A stretch of DNA of 64,000 nt from the NCBI GenBank assembly GCA_016271365.2, contig CM057456.1, positions 164,152,501 to 164,216,500 on the forward strand, written 5' to 3'. This stretch comes from Neoceratodus forsteri (lineage: Eukaryota; Chordata; Ceratodontiformes; Ceratodontidae). Below, piece by piece: positions 10,541 to 21,288 of the stretch; positions within the stretch are counted from its first letter, which is position 1; each line of letters opens with the position of its first letter. The notes beneath the pieces are model-generated. The model was not told the origin of the DNA. It made no database searches and worked only from the letters and a program-made list of their open reading frames with translations. The position numbers and the translations under genes were made by a program.

Positions 10541-11783
10541 ACAATGAAGAGCTGTGTATGGGTTTAGATGTGCAAGCCTTAGGTTCAGGTAATGAGTGTG
10601 GGGGGGGGGAGCCGAGGAGTCAAACATAATTCTACCTCCTCCTAATGTGGTTGCTCGTTTGAGGAAAGCCAAACTTTGGACAGAGTGACTGGCATATAAC
10701 TCAGTCCTTTTGCCATCGGAGACATCAGATCACTGGTCATGACCCACTTCGAGAATCACACTGCCCCCCGATAGCTCCTCTAGATGAACCATGGCTTTCT
10801 GAGCTATGATCAGCAATGCTTAGCAATGCTTAGTAACAGATCTGCATTGGACATTGCCGGAGATTATAATGAAGGGAAAACATTTCTTCTTCTTGTTTTA
10901 TTTTTCCTATTTATTCAAGTTTAAGCAGTGTAAAGAGGGGGGGCTTTATAGGGGATGCATTGTTTTTTCTATTCTGAATTCCCTATTCGCCATCCAGGAT
11001 AGATCTGCACATAAATGCATGTGGTTAGTTGGTCCTGATTTGCGCTTACTTAACGGACAACTCCATTATGCCCCCTGTCAGCTATTTTAACCATTTCTAT
11101 GCATTTAGTGGCTCATATAAACTATGTTGCCATTACCATAGCTGGGGAGGTGGAGGAAAATGAGTAAGCGAGTTATCTGGCCACCATTTTTTCTGTATCT
11201 CACCATGGGGCTGTTTTTCTCCAGGGCAACCCTTTTTAGTTATCTCCTTAATTTTATTGTTTTATTTCAAGACCTGATAGGCTCGGAGGGGGCCCGGGGA
11301 GTGTGATCCTTTGGACTTAACCCCCTAGCTGAGACAAAGCCAAATTACACTCATGCTATCTCAGTTCATACAGGGAAATGGAAAATAATTTCCCCTACCA
11401 TGGAAGCTCTTTACGTTAGAGTAATAATTTCTAGTTCTGGTTAAATGTTTTTATCTTTACTGAGAACAACAGAATCAAACTGTCTGTTCAACGTTCATGT
11501 TATTTTTTCACCCTATGCCCAGTTCTGTTGACTGGGCAGTTGTTGATATATAGCATCATATATGCCATACTTTTTCAACCCTTTGTATTCCACATAGCAA
11601 ATGTTGGCAGGGGAACATTGTCTTGTAACATTCAAAGAGAGATATGGAATCTGAAGAGAAATGGTAGGGTTTATTTACACGGTTACGCTTTACCTAAAAT
11701 GTTTGATATGAAACAACTGGAGGAGAGGGGAGGAGAAGAGCAGGATGACTGCCTGGGGAGATCTGCACCTATTGATATTAATA
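10541..11783 (+). other. L1 inter-ORF region
   Basis: About 1.2 kb between ORF1 and ORF2 without a supported frame, AT-rich. It is longer than mammalian L1 spacers. It includes short direct repeats (AGCAATGCTTAG twice at 10812-10831). It may contain decayed coding ends or an old insertion; none is recognisable. Confidence 0.4.
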
Positions 11784-14700
11784 ATGACTGACACTGCTTG
11801 TATCCTATCATTTAATGTGAATGGGATTCATAGCCCAATAAAACGCAAGTGTCTACTGAATTATTTTAAACAAACTAAAGCAGATGTCATTCTTCTTCAG
11901 GAAACACACCTGTCGCAGGTTGAACACTCTAAATTTGGGTCACTGGGATTCCAGGCAGTGATTGCCTCTTCGCATGCTTCGGGAAGAAGGAGGGGTACTG
12001 CAGTTTTGGTACCATATGGGGTACCTTTCCAGATACAGAAGCAAATTACAGATAATGAGGGGACTTATGCAATAGTGGTAGGTCGGATGTATTAGACACA
12101 GGTTACAATTGCATTGGTGTATCTCCCACCGGGTAGCAAACCTTAAAGGGTGCAAAGATTTTTGGACAAATTTCTACTGATGGCTGAGGGTCAGTGTATA
12201 ATAGGAGGAGATCTTAATGTGACCTTAAATATGAATCTTGATACCTCTACTCCCTCTAGATATAGAGCCTCGGCACTTCAAAAATATTTAAGGCATACCC
12301 TAGCTTGGGCTTGACGGATATTTGGAGACATTTTTTCCCTTCTGTTAGGGCCTACACACACTATGCCCCCAAAACAAACACGTCAGCATGGTTGGACTAT
12401 TTTTTGTCCTCTGTGGAACATTTAGAATTAATCAAGGATATTTCTATAGGGACCTCTATTTTGTCAGACCATTCTCCCCTATTTTTAAAAATAGAGGTTA
12501 CAAAACCAAAAAAACAGAAGTTCTGGAGATTGAATCTGCTTCATCACCAAGATCCGGAGTTTCTATTAATGATTAAAAAACAGGTCCCTCTTATTTTGTC
12601 AGAAAATACCTCTTCTTCTACATCAGCAGCTACTGAGTGGGACACACTTAAAACTGTTTTGCGGGGGGACATTATAAAATATTCGACCCATCAGAAAAGG
12701 AAACGGGAACATTTAGGGAAAGAGCTAGGGGAAACTCTAACCAAACTACGAAATTAACTATACCTATGAGATATATCAATTAAACCTCAACTATTGGCTA
12801 CTAAACAAAAACTTCAGAGGTTGGCAGACCAAAAAATAGAACAGCAGTTATATTATTTAAAACTTACTTCACAAGAAGGGGGCCCAAGGGGAGCTTGGCT
12901 ATTAGCCAGACACCTGAGGGGTGCCAGACAACGGGTGGTGGTCACCAAAATATATGACCATAAGACAAAACGCTTACTGTTACAACCTCAGGAGATTAGA
13001 CAAGCTATGGCGAACTTTTACTGCACTTTATATGTGGAGGAAGCCCAACCCTCCCTCCAACAGATAACTGAATTCTTACAAACCTCCCCATTGTCCCTCC
13101 TCTCCACCCAGCAAGCAGAGGACCTCTTACGTCCCATTACAGGAGAGGAAATTAAAGCTGCCCTCAAGCTAACTAAATCCCAGAAGGCCCCAGGCCCAGA
13201 CGGCTATCCCAATGAATTTTATAAGAAATTCCTGAAGTTGCTTCTTCCTGAAATGCTGTCGGCCTATAGAGTGATACAGGAAGGACTCCTGCCTCCTCCT
13301 TCTTGGAAGTATGCTGAAATAGCAGCAATCCCTAAACCTGGCAAAGATACTACTCTGATGTCCTCCTACTGCCCAATTTCAAAATTAAACTGTGACTACA
13401 AAATCTTTATGTCAATTTTAGCCCATAGGATTGACATGTTTTTACCTCAGCTTTATTGACCCAGACCAGGTGGGATTTATCAGGAGACGTCAAGCACACG
13501 ATACAGTGCGTCGAGTCCTACTGCTCATTGAGTATGCGATTAAAAGAGAAATACCCTTAATCCTTCTTGGCCTTGATGCAGAGAAGGCTTTTGATAGGGT
13601 GTCGTGGCCCTTTCTGTGGGCCACACTAAGGGAATTCGCTTTTCTGGAGAGATTCATTTCTCAAATCCAAGCCATGTACTCCTCACCAGTAGCTTATCTT
13701 AAACTAGATGGCTCCCTTTCCTCTCCTTTTCCTCTTTTTAGAGGGACCAGACATGGGTGCCCATTATCCCCTTTACTTTTTGCATTGTACCTGGAACCCC
13801 TAGCTGCTAATATTAGAAACCAAATTAACATAGAAGGAATTCCATTGGGGGGGATCATATAAGTTTACTCTTTTTGCAGATGACATCCTACTGTCCCTAG
13901 CTACACCTGAAACCTCTGTGCCAGTGGTCTGGGATCAATTGGATCTTTTTGGTAAAGTTTCAGGATACCAGATAAATAATTGTAAGACCGAAGTGCTTAA
14001 CTTCGCACTTTCTCCTTCTCAGAACCTAAAAAATACATTCCCATTTCGCTGGCGTAGAGTGGAGATGCGCTATCTGGGTATCAAAATACCCTCCAATTTG
14101 ACACACCTGGAGCTGGTGAATTTTGAACCAATCTCCCAACAGATTATGGCAGACTTGTCCAAATGGTCACAATTGTACCTAGGCATTTTTAATTGGACAG
14201 AAGCTATTCAACAAAACATTTTACCTAGGCTGCTCTTTTACCTGCAAACCCTCCCAATTACCCCTTCTTAGGCATACTTCAGATCCTGGGATAAGCTTAT
14301 TTCAAGGTTTATATGGGGAGGTGGGACACCACAAGTGAAATTTACTTTATTGCAACACCCTAGAACACAAGGAGGCCTTGGCATACCTAATCTAGAAAAT
14401 GATGCCCTAGCTGCACACACCCCGTGTAGCTCTCTTACATGCATCCACCTGCTATGAGGCACACTGGAAAACCATAGAAACAATTATTAATGGTATGGAA
14501 CCATTTTACCCTTATTTAGTGGGTAACCCCCCCCCCCAGGGTGCATACCCATGACACGTTTCTTAACATTTACAAGAGAATTCTTTAGGGCCTAGATTTA
14601 CTTAACCAGATATATTTTATCCACTTCAAAGAGATACTATCTCGTAGCCATGGCCTATGATTCTGACCTCTGTACATCTCAGTTAAATGAATCACTAAGG

Positions 14701-16500
14701 GACTGGGAACAATACTCCCTCTGCTTTGTTTTTTCAGATGGTGGGCTCCATGGGAATTTATTCCTTTTCATACTTACAGTCTATATATAAAATACCTTCA
14801 AAATATTACTCAACTTATTTATCACTTAACGAAAAACTTAAACCTCTAGAAGATTCATTAGTTAAAATAGTGGAATCCCCTCAAAATTGGTGTCGGTTAT
14901 TGCCCTACATCTATGAGGGGAAACCTCAGAGCATATTATAAGTAATCTATATAAAGCACTGCAGCACTCCAAAAGAGATGATTTAGAGGTGGTTAAGCAA
15001 TGATGGGCTAAAAATTTAGACTCCACGATAGAGGAAGAAAGCTGGCAGCAAGCGATTCTACCTTACTCTAAAATCACCTCGACAACATACTGGAGGAAGT
15101 TTTCGTGGAAGATCAGGCTCCACTTCTTTAAGACCCCAGATATTTCTGCCAAGATCCAAGGGCCAGAACAGGGGTTATGTTGGAGAAAATGTGGATGCAC
15201 GAGAATAAGCCAAGCCCACATATTTTGGTATTTTCCTAAGCTTAAGGGATACTGGAATGAAATTATATCAGAATTAAGAGAACTCTTTGGGATATTAGAA
15301 TGGTGTACTCCATCTTTTGTCCTAACTGCCACCCCCTCCCCATCTGGAATTAAAGTAAATTGGAAACAACATAAAATAGTTACACTCTTAATTTTGATAG
15401 CCAAGAAAGTGCTCAAGAGACTCTGGCTCACAAGTAAAATTCCTACCAAAGAGGCATGGAACAGCCTAACTGCTAAGGTGGGCCCCAAGAATTTATTCCT
15501 TTTCATACTTACAGTCTATATATAAAATACCTTCAAAATATTACTCAACTTATTTATCACTTAAGGAAAAACTTTATCCACTAGAAGATTTATTAGTTAA
15601 AATAGTGGAATCCCCCTCAAAATTGGTGTTGGTTATTGCCCTACATCTACGAGGGGAAACCTCAGAGCATATTGTAAGTAATCTATATAAAGCACTGCAG
15701 CACTCCAAAAGAGATGATTTAGTGGTGGTTAGGCAACGATGGGCTAAAAATCTAGACTCCACGATAGAGGAAGAAAGCTGGAAGTATAGCATCAGTATAG
15801 CTACTCCTGCTGTGACTACTCTGTATAAATGTATGCTGCTGTTACTCGGCAAAAAATGTACGTATTGTTAGCTACCTTGCCTGGATATTGTTTTTTATTT
15901 CCGATGTCAGCTAATCTGTATATAAGAATGCTGTTATCAATGCTGGTTATATGAATGTATCAAATATGTTTTGTAATATGTATCCTCCCTATCCCCACAC
16001 CCCCAGTGCGCATCTGGAATCAAGTGGTACCCTGCTCAGTATGCTTTCCTGGTAAAACTCTTAAATAAATAAAAATAAATAAATAACTTATGAGGTATAT
16101 AATCTGGAACGTACCTCAGCTAGATTGAATAATAGAAAGAAAAATGTTGATAATAGCTGGAGGCTTTGGACCTCTTATCAATTGAAGCATTACCCTGGAT
16201 TTGTTCCATGAGGGCAGTATATTATCAGGATGATGTACTACACCATATCCCGACCCAAACCCAGTTATTAGATAATTCTATGTTCAAGAAGAGGTCCCAA
16301 GTTGTAATAGAAATAGTATTAATTAGACAAATTAAGTGGTTTTTAATGGATTTCTACCGGTCACAGATGATAAACTTGTTTATACCTGAAGGTAAAGGAA
16401 AGGCTTCTTGTCTATATCTAACAACAATGTTTTTACTAAAATCACTGTTTTCTATGCTATGTATTGAGTGCAAAATATGTATCTCCCTGCACTATATATG
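11784..16500 (+). pseudogene. L1 ORF2 endonuclease-reverse transcriptase, broken
   Basis: ATG 11784. Endonuclease: L-S-F-N-V-N-G-I at about 11805, L-L-Q-E-T-H-L (11892-11912), G-G-D-L-N-V-T-L (about 12204), and S-D-H-S-P-L-F near 12465. RT: A-P-G-P-D-G-Y-P-N-E-F-Y-K (13189-13225), A-x-I-A-A-I-P-K-P-G-K-D, then F-I-R-R-R-Q-A-H-D-T, L-G-L-D-A-E-K-A-F-D-R-V (domain A, about 13566-13600), R-G-T-R-H-G-C-P-L-S-P-L-L-F (about 13742), and intact L-F-A-D-D-I-L-L (13871-13895). The C-terminal region (Y-L-G-I-K-I-P-S-N, W-G-G, G-G-L-G-I-P-N) continues to about 15480 and resumes after an insertion at about 16086. Frameshifts and stops divide it into at least six pieces. An intact protein would nick DNA and copy L1 RNA at the nick. 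Confidence 0.8.
15487..16085 (+). mobile_element. Chimeric insertion: duplicated L1 ORF2 segment joined to a different tail with (TAAA)n
   Basis: 15487-15782 repeats 14738-15055 with about 90% identity by eye (same start, TTTATTCCTTTTCATACTTA, and same end, GAGGAAGAAAGCTGG). It is followed by about 300 bp with no match to the rest of this L1, ending in AAATAAATAAAAATAAATAAATAA at 16060-16084. The L1 coding sequence resumes at about 16086. A 5' L1 piece plus an unrelated 3' part ending in a simple repeat resembles a chimeric retrocopy, or a tandem duplication followed by a separate insert. No clear target duplication was found. Confidence 0.5.
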
Positions 16501-16552
16501 TATGGCTAAGTTTGTATCTCTAACTACAAAAATAAAAATTATAAAAAAAAAA

Positions 16553-16562
16553 AGAATTAGAG
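16553..16562. repeat. L1 target-site duplication, right copy (AGAATTAGAG)
   Basis: Exact copy of 9354-9363, directly after the A-rich 3' end of the L1. Confidence 0.85.
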
Positions 16563-16775
16563 ATATCCACCCAGAAAGCTGGTAGAATAGGGAGCTTAGT
16601 GCAAAATGCATTTTCTAAAGAAGATTGAGTCTGTAACTTTAATGCTTGTCATTATTTTGTACTTACAATCCCTACTGTTTAGCTAACAAAACAGAAATTT
16701 TAGGAGGGCCAGAATAAAAATTTGAGGCAAAATCAGGGTCATCCCTGAAAATCCGGGACAGTTGAGAGGCATGGG
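16563..16775 (+). mobile_element. MITE-like element, right fragment
   Basis: This is the remainder of the element that starts at 9265. It ends with CCTGAAAATCCGGGACAGTTGAGAGGCATG, the inverted counterpart of the left end. No coding content. Non-autonomous; superfamily not settled (the subterminal AGGGA/CGGGA words and CTCTCAAC ends resemble hAT-type MITEs, but this is not proven). Confidence 0.45.
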
Positions 16776-16780
16776 CACAT

Positions 16781-17118
16781 ATTGAGCACAAATGAGTGCA
16801 CTCACCAAATTAGTGGAAGGACATCACACAGCTCCAAAAGAAGTTTCAGTTAAAAAGTAATTTTTTGGCATACAAAGACAACAGGCATGTGGGCTAACAC
16901 CACCGTTAGTGCCCATCTAAGGCATTTTGGATGAACTGTCCTTTAAAGGATAAAGAACTGCTTATCCGAAATGTGTTAGTCTGGCACTAATGGGAGTTTT
17001 AGCCCACACCCCTGTTGTCTTTGTATGCTAATAAAAATGACTTTTTAACTGAAACTTCTTTTGGAGCTGAGTGGTGTTCTTCCACTAAGGTGGTGAGTGC
17101 CCAAATTTGTGCCCAACC
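16781..17118. repeat. Foldback element, about 340 bp, arms about 155 bp
   Basis: The left arm (16781-16935) and right arm (16965-17118) are inverted copies. Shared words include GCTCCAAAAGAAGTTTCAGTTAAAAAGT, GCATACAAAGACAACAGG and CACTCACC..TTAGTGGAAG. The centre holds the palindromic CTTTAAAGGATAAAG. It directly abuts the MITE fragment on its left. It would fold into one long hairpin. No open frame. Likely a foldback-type or composite MITE. Confidence 0.8.
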
Positions 17119-17313
17119 TAATCTGTGTTTTTGAGAGCACCACAAGCCTTGTGTGTACTTTTCTTGTTTTCATAGGCATAAGGAACAGTAGACACTTAAT
17201 GGAGTGATTTATTAAAAAAAAATGCATGTTTTAAATGCTTTCCAAAGGTTTTTAGGCATAAAGATACAGAGCACATTTAACAACAACTGTCTCATCCTCC
17301 ACACGGGGCACAG

Positions 17314-17681
17314 CAAATATGGCCCAGGGAAGTTTGGAACAGAAAAGTTTGCCACAGTAAAGTTCAGTACAGGAAAATTCAGCACAGGAAAATTAAATGA
17401 GTGGAAATGTGGTCACACATTTCACTGGAGTGGTGATCCATGCAGTGTGGTGTTGTAATAGTTAATCTACTATCTACACTTAAACATGAAGTTTCACTGG
17501 AGTGGTGATCCATGGCGGTGTGGTGTTGTAATAGTTAATCTACTATCTACACTTAAACATGAAGTTTCACTGGAGTGGTGATCCATGGTGGCATGAACCA
17601 AATTTCCAGCTGTTTAATTTTTCTGTGCTGAACTTTCCTGTGGTGAACTTTTCTGTACTGAATGTTCCTGTGCTGTATTTG
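17314..17681. repeat. Foldback element with a minisatellite core
   Basis: Outer arms 17314-17400 and 17600-17681 are inverted copies. Each is itself built from a ~16-17-bp unit (CAGCACAGGAAAATT / CAGTACAGGAAAATT / CACAGTAAAGTTC). Between them, 17421-17590 holds about 2.3 copies of a 72-73-bp tandem unit starting TTCACTGGAGTGGTGATCCA (copies at 17421, 17493 and 17566). Confidence 0.75.
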
Positions 17682-17822
17682 GATACCTGTTAAAATGGCG
17701 ACTACATAATCATGATGGCATTATCGTGACTGCAATATGAGCGACTAGCTCATTTGAGTGATTGGTTCGAAATGGCATAACAGTGAGCTTGCATGTAAAA
17801 AGTAGCGACCGGCATTACAAAG

Positions 17823-17965
17823 CCGAAACTAACTTGAAAAAGCTGTCTTCTGTCAGGTAGGAGGGTTGGGTCAGCCTCTCCATAAGGTAAAGCAGCTGAA
17901 ACGAACTTGAACTTCTGTCAGGTACGAGGGTCAGCCTTTCCATAAAGGTACAGCAGCCAAAACAA
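17823..17965 (+). repeat. Two-copy tandem repeat, unit about 70 bp
   Basis: Units start at about 17823 and 17897. Shared words are CTTCTGTCAGGTA, GAGGGT, GTCAGCCT and TCCATAA.GGTA.AGCAGC. Divergence is moderate, with small indels. Confidence 0.7.
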
Positions 17966-19259
17966 ATTCAATGCAGCATGATTTTCTCTGTTACCAATAT
18001 ATTACATGAACAGAGAGACATTAATCCTAGCTTCCATTTAAATCCTTTCTAAACTGTTGCTACTGGCATAATCATTAGTCCAGAAACCATCTCTAAGATT
18101 TAGCTACACAGAACTATGACCTTTAAAACCTACATTCATATTTCTAATGATTTCTTCTTCATGTGGAAACTTAAGATGCAGTTTCACCTTTTACACACGA
18201 GTATGTCTAAGAGAAAATTATTAGCTAGTGTTGGGAAATGGATAAAATGCACACAAGTTATTGGCTGCCTGTTTCCATCTTGAATGAGGTAGCAGCAGGA
18301 TTGATTTTACTTCTTTATTTTCTAAATACTTATGCAAATGAAGCTTCAGTATTGGTCATAGCAGTGGTGTTCTCATCCCTCTTTTTAGTTGTAATCAGCC
18401 GATAGGATGCTGTGGATTGTACAGCAATTTATTTTATAATTTGTTTTGTCATCATAACTTAGATTGCTGGTGATGTTCCAGTCATAGTTTTGTTGATCCT
18501 GATAATATTAAGGTATATCTCCACTGGTGTTGAAGTTTACACATCCATTCAGTTTCACAGCCGCCTCCCTTGCCCAGCTGAAATGCTCAATTATCACTGA
18601 ATCTAGGGTTGGATACCAAGCGCTATTTTTACAGGGTAGCTAATATGTGTGGTGCTAAAGTTGTAGAACGCTATTATTGGGGTTGCCAAAAAAAAGATGC
18701 TAATATTGAAGTCACGATTTTATTATCGCTATTTTAACATGGAACCCTGTATTTACCTACACCCCCTCACACTGCACTGAATTCACAAACTCCAGGGCAG
18801 CCGACAGCCACCCAACATTACTGTTAAGGTGCCTCTCTCCTCTAACTTATAATACTCCCATGATGGTACCTGCACCCTACTTGCTTTTTCTAGGCTACAT
18901 CTTCCACCTAATTTTGGAGCCTAATACGATCTCACAAAATAGAATAGCATGCCTGAGCTCTACTTCATGCCAGGATCCAAATTGGTCAGTGCTCGCTACA
19001 CCGCTAATTCCATCCACAGGCAGTAATCCCATTGCAATCAGAATGTTTCTCATTCCTCTCTGCCCAATACCTCCTAAGCAGTCATGTCTCATCCTTTCCA
19101 CTGGAGCAGCAATACTTGCTCTGAACACCTTTCACTGCCCCTCCCAAAGCATGTCCTAATGCCCTAGGCAGTGACTATGCTAATCAAGCCAGCAAAGCCT
19201 TCCTGAGATTCCTTGTAAGAAGGTTCAGGAAACTACTAATCTTGCTGTTGCTCTGTGCA
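17966..19259. other. Unassigned non-coding stretch
   Basis: AT-rich, no motif-bearing frame. 18600-18740 contains CGCTATT / GCTAATA words like those in the pogo-like element ends (21289), possibly a very old relative. From about 19140 the sequence approaches the 5' end of the L2-like copy C. Confidence 0.3.
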
Positions 19260-19294
19260 GGTAGTGTGGAATTAAATCTGGGCCCCCCCCCCAG

Positions 19295-20248
19295 TTGCTA
19301 GCTGTCCCAGGGGAGCTCCCACAGTTAAAGGATATCAGCTTCCTGCACATGAATGTATGCAGCCTAGCCAACAAATCTGACATAGTCCAGGCTTGGATGC
19401 TACATGCTATGCCTGATATAGCAATGTTCTCAGAAACCTGGCTTAAGAATCATGTACCTGACCAAGTGATTAACATCCCTGGCTACAACCTGTACAGATG
19501 TGACAGGCCGACCAGAGGCGGTGGTGTTGCCATATTCATGAAGGATAAATTTCTTTCCTCCGACATTGTCTGTACTTCAATTCCAAAAGAATTTGAATGT
19601 CTTGCCCTTAAGCTGACTTTATCTCCTGGAGTAGCCCTGCTGATAGCTGCTTGCTATAGGCTGCCTGCTGTTGGTCTGGGTATACTGCCTCACCTTCATT
19701 CCCTCCTGGAACAAGCGAACAATGAATGCATTATAATGGGAGACCTTAACCAAAACTGGAACAATGCCAGCGCACACAGGCTTAAGAACTTCTATGATGA
19801 CCACAGGCTTTCCCAGATTACTCCTGAGGTCACCCGATCTAACAAAAAGAACCCTGACTGTAGCTCTCTACTGGATCTTATGCTTGTCAACAAGCCACAC
19901 AATATCACCCATACAGGGGTTTTCCATAATGATTTAAGTGACCACTGCGAGGTCGCATGTGTTAGGTGCTCCCCACACCTCCCTTCCACTTCTACCTTCA
20001 AACTAATGCGCAGCCTAAAACATTTCTGTCTCTCTGCCTTTCTGACAGGTCTAAGAAATATTAAGTGGCAGAGCTTCTATCTAGCACTCTCTGGGATGGA
20101 AGCGTTTGGTATCTTCCAGGATATGCTAATAATGGTAATCAACAAACATACTCCCCTAAAAAAGGTTAAATGCAGAAAATGGGCACCTGACTGGTTCAGC
20201 ACATCCCTGAAGAGTGCCCTATGGTCCAGGGATTATGGAAAAGGGTAA
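19295..20248 (+). pseudogene. L2-like LINE ORF2, apurinic-like endonuclease domain
   Basis: This 317-codon frame is the longest convincing one on the plus strand. It has the EEP endonuclease landmarks in order: F-L-H-M-N-V-C-S-L (Asn near residue 22), S-E-T-W-L-K (catalytic Glu, about residue 47), G-G-G-V-A-I-F-M, A-C-Y-R-L-P, I-M-G-D-L-N-Q-N-W (Asp/Asn, about residue 150), L-L-D-L-M-L-V-N-K, and S-D-H-C-E-V-A (catalytic Asp/His, about residue 220). All key residues are present. The frame then shifts near 20240, before the RT. The true start lies a little upstream (19260-19295, a C-rich run). An intact enzyme nicks genomic DNA to prime reverse transcription. Confidence 0.8.
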
Positions 20249-21288
20249 GGAAGTCACAGTCAGAATCAGACTGGCTCGCTTTTTGGGTAGCCAGGAACAC
20301 CTGCATGAAACAGGTAAGGATGGAAAAATAGTGGTTCTTTCAGTCCACCCTAGAGGAAAACAAAAATTGCTCTGCTACGTTTTGACAAATCTTGAGAGAG
20401 GTTGAAGGACACTCCCCTGCCACTTCAATCCCAACTAAAATTGTGGTGAACAATAACTCCTACACAGACAGGTCTGAGATACACAATCAGCTTAATAACC
20501 ACTTTGCAACAGCAGGCATCACATTCAATGTCTCTCCACTTAGTACATTGAATGCCCCAAGTGCCACCAATGCAAGTACTAGCCCTGCTTCTGTTCCCAA
20601 GACTGACCAACTTCCCTTCAACTTCCAGCCGGTCTCATACAAACAGGTGTAGGACCTTCTTCGTTCACTGGACACAAAAAGGAGTGTTGGTGCTGACTCG
20701 TTAGAACCCTTCTTCTTAAAAGCAGAATACCACTATCTGACAGCACCAATCGCTCATCTATTTAATAGCTCACTTACTGAAGGGGAACTACCACCCAGTT
20801 GGAAAATCACACATATTATCCCCTTGTTCAAATCAGGGGGGACCCCACAGACTTGAATAATTACAGGCCTATCTCACTTCTTACTGTACTGTCCAAGTTA
20901 CTTGAGAAAATTGTCAACTCACAACTCAGGGAGTACTTGGATTGTGAAAATATCCTTAAACCAGCCCAATCGGGGTTCAGGCCAAAGCCAGCACTGTGTC
21001 GGCTCTAGTAAAAGTGTCAAATGACTGGTTAACAGCTCTGGACAGGAGATAGCATATCTACGCACTTTTTCTAGATCGCAGCAAAGCTTTTGACACGGTA
21101 GATCACTCCATCCTGCTTGATACGCTGGGTTGCATTGGCTTAACCCATGCTGCAGTTAAATGGTTTCACTGTTATCTCTCAAATTGAAGACAACAAATTA
21201 AAGCACATGGAGAACTGTCCTCACTTAAAGCCCTGCCATGAGGTGTACTGCAAGGATCCATCTTGGGGCCTATCCTTTTCGCTATCTA

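Larger units (their letters stand above)
9364..16552 (+). mobile_element. Full-length L1-clade LINE, inactive, with an internal insertion
   Basis: It is bounded by a perfect 10-bp duplication (AGAATTAGAG) and ends in an A-rich tail. In order it contains ORF1 (9488-10540), a long inter-ORF region (10541-11783), and ORF2 with endonuclease, RT and C-terminal region (11784 to about 16500). A chimeric insertion lies at about 15487-16085. Total length is about 7.2 kb, or about 6.6 kb without the insert, in the normal range for L1. Both ORFs carry stops or frameshifts. It lies inside a MITE-like element, so it is younger than that element. Confidence 0.85.
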
